64,000 nt of DNA, taken from positions 6,951,501 to 7,015,500 of the forward strand of contig CP114498.1 in the NCBI GenBank assembly GCA_027186245.1. The letters run 5' to 3'. The notes below the pieces were generated by a model, which saw only the letters and a program-made list of their open reading frames with translations, did no database searches and was not told where the DNA came from. This stretch comes from Coriaria nepalensis. Its lineage: Eukaryota > Streptophyta > Magnoliopsida > Cucurbitales > Coriariaceae. Positions 59,601-64,000 of this stretch are shown one piece after another; the stretch's first letter is position 1, and each line of letters opens with the position of its first letter. Both the position numbers and the translations under genes were made by a program.

Positions 59601-61434
59601 GTAATCTCATCATCTTTCCACTATGAACAGAAGACCAATAAAAGTTAATACTTGGGAGTTGGAAGGAATTGTTAAAAACCTCCACACTCAATATAACATT
59701 TGACCGTTGCTGTTGCATTCAATCAAATGAGATGCATTCCATCAAATGAGATGAGCAGTCCTTAAAAATAACATTGAATCCATCAAAATATTAGAAAATT
59801 AGGTCTTTCTTTAAAAAATATTTCTGTTTTCTATAGGAGCTTCACACAGGTTACTTCCCTTTTGCTATTTCTTATTCAAAATTTTGCTGTTTGATACTTA
59901 ATATTATTTCTAAAACATTTTGGGATTCATGCTCATCTTTCTCTGCCTTTTTCTTTTGGATAGTAGAGGGCAGCTGCTTGGGACATGCTGAGAGTATATG
60001 GCGAATTTATTGAAGCCTCAGAAAGACGCAGGTTTGTGTTAGGTCCTAGAGAAACACATATCAGTTTTACGTCTTACTTGGCCTGTGTTTTATATTATTT
60101 TAAACTTCATGGACATTTAGATTATTCTGTTAATTACATCCATGAAATCAGGCCTCATCTTTTGGCCCGAAAAGAAAGTGCAACTGGATCCCCTGCCTCT
60201 TTCTCCAGGAAAGTTCGCAACATTTTTCTTTACATTTATTTCCAAACCCCCAAAGAGAAGAATCTCAAATTTAGTCTCTTTAGCTCTACCCACATCCTGC
60301 AATTATCATGCTAGCCACCGCATCATTTGAAGATTCTAAAGTTTCTAGGATATAAAATATACTGTTTCTCCTTTTATCTAAATGTAAAACTGTGGCAGCT
60401 TTAGTATGCTTTTTGAAAATTAATTTTGAGAATATTTTTATCCCAAATGATTTTCTAAACCAGGATTGAACGGCTGGAATTGTTCGATGAATTTGAAGAG
60501 TGACACATGATGCAGGCAAGCACAAACTTTATTCTTCTTCTAAGGGAGAGCAATAGTGCTAGAAATTAGAGTCCTTCCTATTTTAGTATGCTGGTCCCTT
60601 TAGAACAATCCTTGTTTTGTAATCAATTTTCCTTGGAGTGGGTGGGTGGGCCTACACCAAAGGATGTTTTTCCTTACATGTTCATGTATCATTGATCAGA
60701 TTCATCAAATACATCACTAGTGCTAACGTCATGAAATGATGAAAAGTTTAAATCCTTACTGCTGTTGATTTTGGTTTATTTTCAGGAGCATTACTGTGTG
60801 GCTTATGCAATCAATGATGCCATGGTATGTTCTCTCTCTTATACACGCAACTTCAAAGCCACTTCTAGTTTTCTCTCTTATACCCTTCTGTACCCTTTAA
60901 CATTTGATATTCTCATGGTTTTTAGCTCATACACTTTTTCATGCCTATGCTTTATAAAATGAAATGGGTTACAATTTCACGCAGACAAAATTAGAGAGGA
61001 AAAGGGAAAAAAGATGGTTCATGCAAATGCATTTCATGACATCATAAAGGAAAGAATGTCATGTGCCTCTTCCGAATCTAACACTTCTAAAGAGATAAGG
61101 ACCCCATTGTCTTTACTGATTTTCATTGGCCAATATGGAGTTATTGTAGGACCAGCTCACCTTTTATCTTTATTCCTTTTTGGGTCCATAGACACCAAAA
61201 CAAGAATCAAGGTTTAGGTTCCCATCTTGTGTAAACTGGAATCTTGGTAAGATATTGTGGTGAAACCTAACTAAACAATGCTTTAGTCAGATTTTGTGGG
61301 CGCTTAGTTGAATTTTAATCCTAAACCCAATGTACATCCTAATCCCGTCATTCTCGGTTTCTATGATCTTTCAGGGGTTATTTGGAGATTTTGGGTTCCC
61401 AAAAGACGAGCGGCACGGGATTAACCCCCCTTGA
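56661..61434 (+). pseudogene. LCMT1: Leucine carboxyl methyltransferase 1 (PP2A methyltransferase), two nonsense codons
   Basis: Exons: 56661-56740, 57121-57209, 57300-57445, 57700-57747, 57967-58042, 58321-58423, 58932-59052, 59229-59276, 59517-59600, 59967-60031, 60464-60515, 60786-60824, 61375-61434. LCMT1 methylates the C-terminal Leu of the PP2A catalytic subunit with SAM. Conserved blocks: SCVSKGYMKDDYIHLL, YFARWAALRKLL, the SAM loop LSLGAGFDTTYF (about 91-102), YVELDFKE, LSDHY...VDLRDIPKLND, AECVLIYLDPDSSRAI, WDMLRVYGEFIEA, ERLELFDEFEE, EHYCVAYAINDAM. Splices keep frame throughout (about 336 codons), but TGA occurs at 59520-59522 where homologs have Arg, and at 60501-60503 where homologs have Trp. 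Translation would end near residue 238, losing the C-terminal part. The intron after 60515 has a GC donor. It is either a young pseudogene or a truncated allele. Confidence 0.85.
58041..58135 (+). repeat. Direct duplication at an LCMT1 splice donor
   Basis: aataagtctatgttttctac and following bases occur at about 58039 and again at about 58105. The first copy holds the donor of the exon ending at 58042. Confidence 0.7.
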
Positions 61435-62730
61435 CCAGGATTCACCATGGAAAGCTACAAAACCATATAAGACCCGTGTGGTATGAGATAAGGGGCCAGC
61501 TGGAGGGAATCTCATGTAAATGAACGCTTCTCTGAACTAGGTGTCAATTTCACCACTCTCCGCGGAAAAAAAAGGAAAAGAATGAGATACTTGTGTCATG
61601 TGAATGGATGCAATCTCTGTGTATTTGGATGTTTGATTGGAATGAAGTAAATTAGACCCTCTCTGTTTTGTCTGGGCTGTTTTGGGGTAAAATGGAATTT
61701 GGTGGGCCCCTCCTGGCCCCAAAGAAGCACAAAACTTACAATCTAAACTGGCCTGTGGTGTGGGACCATGTGGCAATATAAATTATTTTCACGCGTTGTT
61801 TTTTCAACTGTCTTTTTGCTTGCCCCTTCCTTTTCTTGTCTCTGTTCTTACTGCGATGGTTCTTCTTTTTTGGTTAATTTTTTTTTTTTATTACTTTTGA
61901 GAAAATCGATGTACCATTGGGTTTTCCTTATTAGGTAATGTTTTACTTATTAGCTGTAGATTTTGACTGGTTATGTAAAATTCCCAGAGACAGTTTGAAG
62001 GGAAGTGACTGTCTGTTTTTCTCTCTCTTTTTCCCAGCTGGAAGTTTCATATTCAGTACTTACTTTTTTGGCATTTTGTTCAGTTGGATATGAAAAGCAG
62101 CACCGCTTTTACCGTACAGCTCTTTCATGAGCGGAATTGGAATAGTTAGAATAGGTACAGTTGGATGAGAAAGATAATGAAAATGATTATTCTAATATAT
62201 ATGTTTGGTTGTTTAACAAATTGACATATTGATTTTTCAAAAAAGTTTATTCAATTGTTGGGTTAGCTCTGATAATTATTTAATTATATTCCAATTTTAA
62301 TAATTACTTCTAAGTTTTTGTAACATTTTACAATTTTACTCTTATACATAATTTTTACTATAATTTTTATCATCATTAATTTTATAATCTTATTATCAAA
62401 ATTTCCACAAATTTAATTATATATTTTCCCTTCTCTACTTCTACCGCGTATCTCTGTTGTAACTCCCACCCGGCAATTCTGGCGAACGGACTCCAAGAGG
62501 CGATTCTTACGATCGGACTTATAGCCAATACACACCATCTCAGCTAGGTAACGCAATCTCTCATCATCGTTTTCATTATCTCTTTGTTGCTAGATGTTTC
62601 TAATGTCATGTTTCTTTTTCTTCTCATTTCTCTATCGCTTCACTTCTAATGAAAATTTTAGGAATCTAAGTTACATCAAAAGAAAGACCTGAATTCATAG
62701 ATTCTCAGGTTGTAGTGGCTCTTGCAATCT
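61435..62730. other. Intergenic region after LCMT1
   Basis: Probable 3' UTR, then AT-rich DNA. No gene was recognised. A GC-richer stretch near 62450-62560 is unassigned. Confidence 0.4.
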
Positions 62731-62737
62731 CGTTTGT

Positions 62738-63245
62738 GGGTTGATGGGTCGAATGCCCTATCGACCTCTCGAATAAACTAGAAGTTATGATATTTGATGG
62801 GTTGATGGGGCTATCGATATATCGAGTAAACAAGAAGTTATAACACTCGACGGGTCAAAGGCTTCATTGACCCGTCAAGTAAATAAGAAGTTATGATACT
62901 TGACGGATCAAGTGCTCCATCGACCTATCGAGTAAACTATAAGTTATGATACTTGATGAGTCAAAGGCCTCCTATCGAGTAAACTAAAAGTTATGATACT
63001 CGACGGGTCGAAAGCCCCCCATCGAGTAAACTAGAAGTTATAATACTCGACGGGTCGATGAGGCTTTCGACCCATTGAGTAAACTAGAAGTTATACTACT
63101 CGACGGGTCGATGAGGCTTTCGACCCATAGAGTAAACGAGAAGTTATGATACTCGATGGGTCAAAGGCCTCATCGACCTGTCGAGTATCATAACTTCTAG
63201 TTTACTCAACGGGTCGATAGAGCCTTCGACCCGTAAAGTAAACTA
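62738..63245. repeat. Tandem hairpin array, CTCGACGGGTCGA type
   Basis: About nine copies of a roughly 52-base unit: (g)atactcgacgggtcgatgag, a short (c/g)ctttcgaccca part, then (t)gagtaaactagaagttat. Each unit contains the dyad CGACGGGTCGA...TCGACCC. The last copy (about 63180-63240) is inverted, so the array ends in a larger hairpin. Confidence 0.9.
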
Positions 63246-63901
63246 CCATCTGTTATTGATATTAATTATTTTTATGATTGAATGTTGATATTGATTTTAA
63301 TTTTTGAAATGGATCAGTGAATGCTCTAGAAGACTTTAAGGAAGAGGATGATACATTCTTTTTTATATTTATTATTTACTTATTTTATTTTGTCATATAT
63401 TCTTTGCATTCATATTTATTTGGTCGAATAATTGAAATTTTATAGATCTATTGTCAAAACCGCACCGTACACATACCTAATAAAAGCCACCAAATATCGC
63501 ATCGGACCATTAAAATTTCCAACTAAAGTTAATAATTTTCAGTTTGAGGATCATAAGTAAATATTCACTATCTTTGTCCTCCCAAAAATATCAAATTATT
63601 TACCATCAAATGTTCCCAGAAACTCAATTTTCATGTACACATCACATGAATCCTAAAAACTGAAATTTGTTAACCATCCCAAAAATAGTGTCCATATTGA
63701 CACTTAATAGTCAAATAAAATAAATAAATACATAAGAATCTCAAGAAAGGAACATAATACATTAAACTAAGAACAAGTCCAACTTAATACAAATCTCATC
63801 ATCCTTAACTTATAATGCCAAACTAAGAACAATCTAAATCACATGATCCTTAAAGAATAAATTTTAACGTCAAACAAAAAACAATCCAAATCACATCGTC
63901 C
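63246..63901. other. AT-rich flank
   Basis: No gene seen. The right part is probably the 3' UTR of the minus-strand gene that enters at 64000. Confidence 0.4.
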
Positions 63902-64000
63902 TTAAAGAAAGAACATTTGGTTTCTAACTCTCCACTCATTGAACATATCCTCAGCCATTGCATCCCTCCGTGTGCTCCACATGCCTGATGGCTCAATGGA
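63902..64000 (-). CDS. C-terminal end of an unidentified protein (partial)
   Basis: 33 codons up to TAA at 63902-63904 are open to the window edge: SIEPSGMWSTRRDAMAEDMF then NEWRVRN. The WxxxRDxxA...M pattern is loosely like the C-terminus of plant PIF/Harbinger transposase-derived nucleases (HARBI1/ALP1-like), but this is too short for a firm call. It could be chance. Confidence 0.35.
   Translation of the reverse strand, partial: SIEPSGMWSTRRDAMAEDMFNEWRVRNQMFFL

Noticed and set aside
1..64000. tRNA or rRNA genes
   Set aside because: No cloverleaf or rRNA-like segment was recognised by eye; a tRNAscan run would be decisive.

Overview
The window is AT-rich nuclear DNA of a eudicot plant. 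The evidence is multi-exon genes with GT-AG introns, plant-specific families (mTERF, PPR, AHA-type proton pumps, KCS), TGGGCY promoter motifs typical of plant housekeeping genes, and decayed plant retrotransposons between genes. I cannot name the species. All exon models below come from reading splice sites and reading frame by eye.

Layout. 1-3870: gag-only LTR element (minus). 4148-8462: AATF/Bfr2 ribosome-biogenesis gene (+), convergent with a triple-KH RNA-binding gene (9208-11270, -). That gene shares a divergent promoter with an mTERF gene of the MTEF18/SHOT1 type (12165-13868, +). 13.9-18.8 kb: a foldback MITE, a dead hAT transposase and a KCS fragment. 19431-21163 (-): small basic, probably mitochondrial protein, divergent from a large GON4L-like SANT/Myb gene (21706-26704, +) across a promoter with four TGGGCY boxes. 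27.7-37.5 kb: tandem duplication, copia and LINE debris, and a copia element lacking RT. 37535-38695 (-): second mTERF gene whose promoter and first codons are tandemly duplicated. 39.5-41.2 kb: arrays of hairpin-forming repeats. 42431-47266 (-): complete 20-exon AHA7-like plasma-membrane proton ATPase. 47.9-48.2 kb: MAP-kinase N-terminal fragment. 51543-52785 (-): C2orf69 homolog. 53.2-56.3 kb: gypsy protease remnant and a dead PPR gene. 56661-61434 (+): LCMT1, the PP2A leucine carboxyl methyltransferase, with all exons recognisable but two in-frame TGA codons. 62.7-63.2 kb: another hairpin array. 63902-64000: end of a further minus-strand coding region.

The genes do not form one pathway. 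Several act in organelles (two mTERFs, the small basic protein, the C2orf69 homolog, the PPR relic) or in RNA/ribosome biology (AATF, KH protein). The most interesting points are the doubly interrupted LCMT1, the hairpin-repeat arrays at four places with a shared architecture, the duplicated mTERF 5' end, and the non-canonical C-terminus of the proton pump. I found no clear new multi-gene system.
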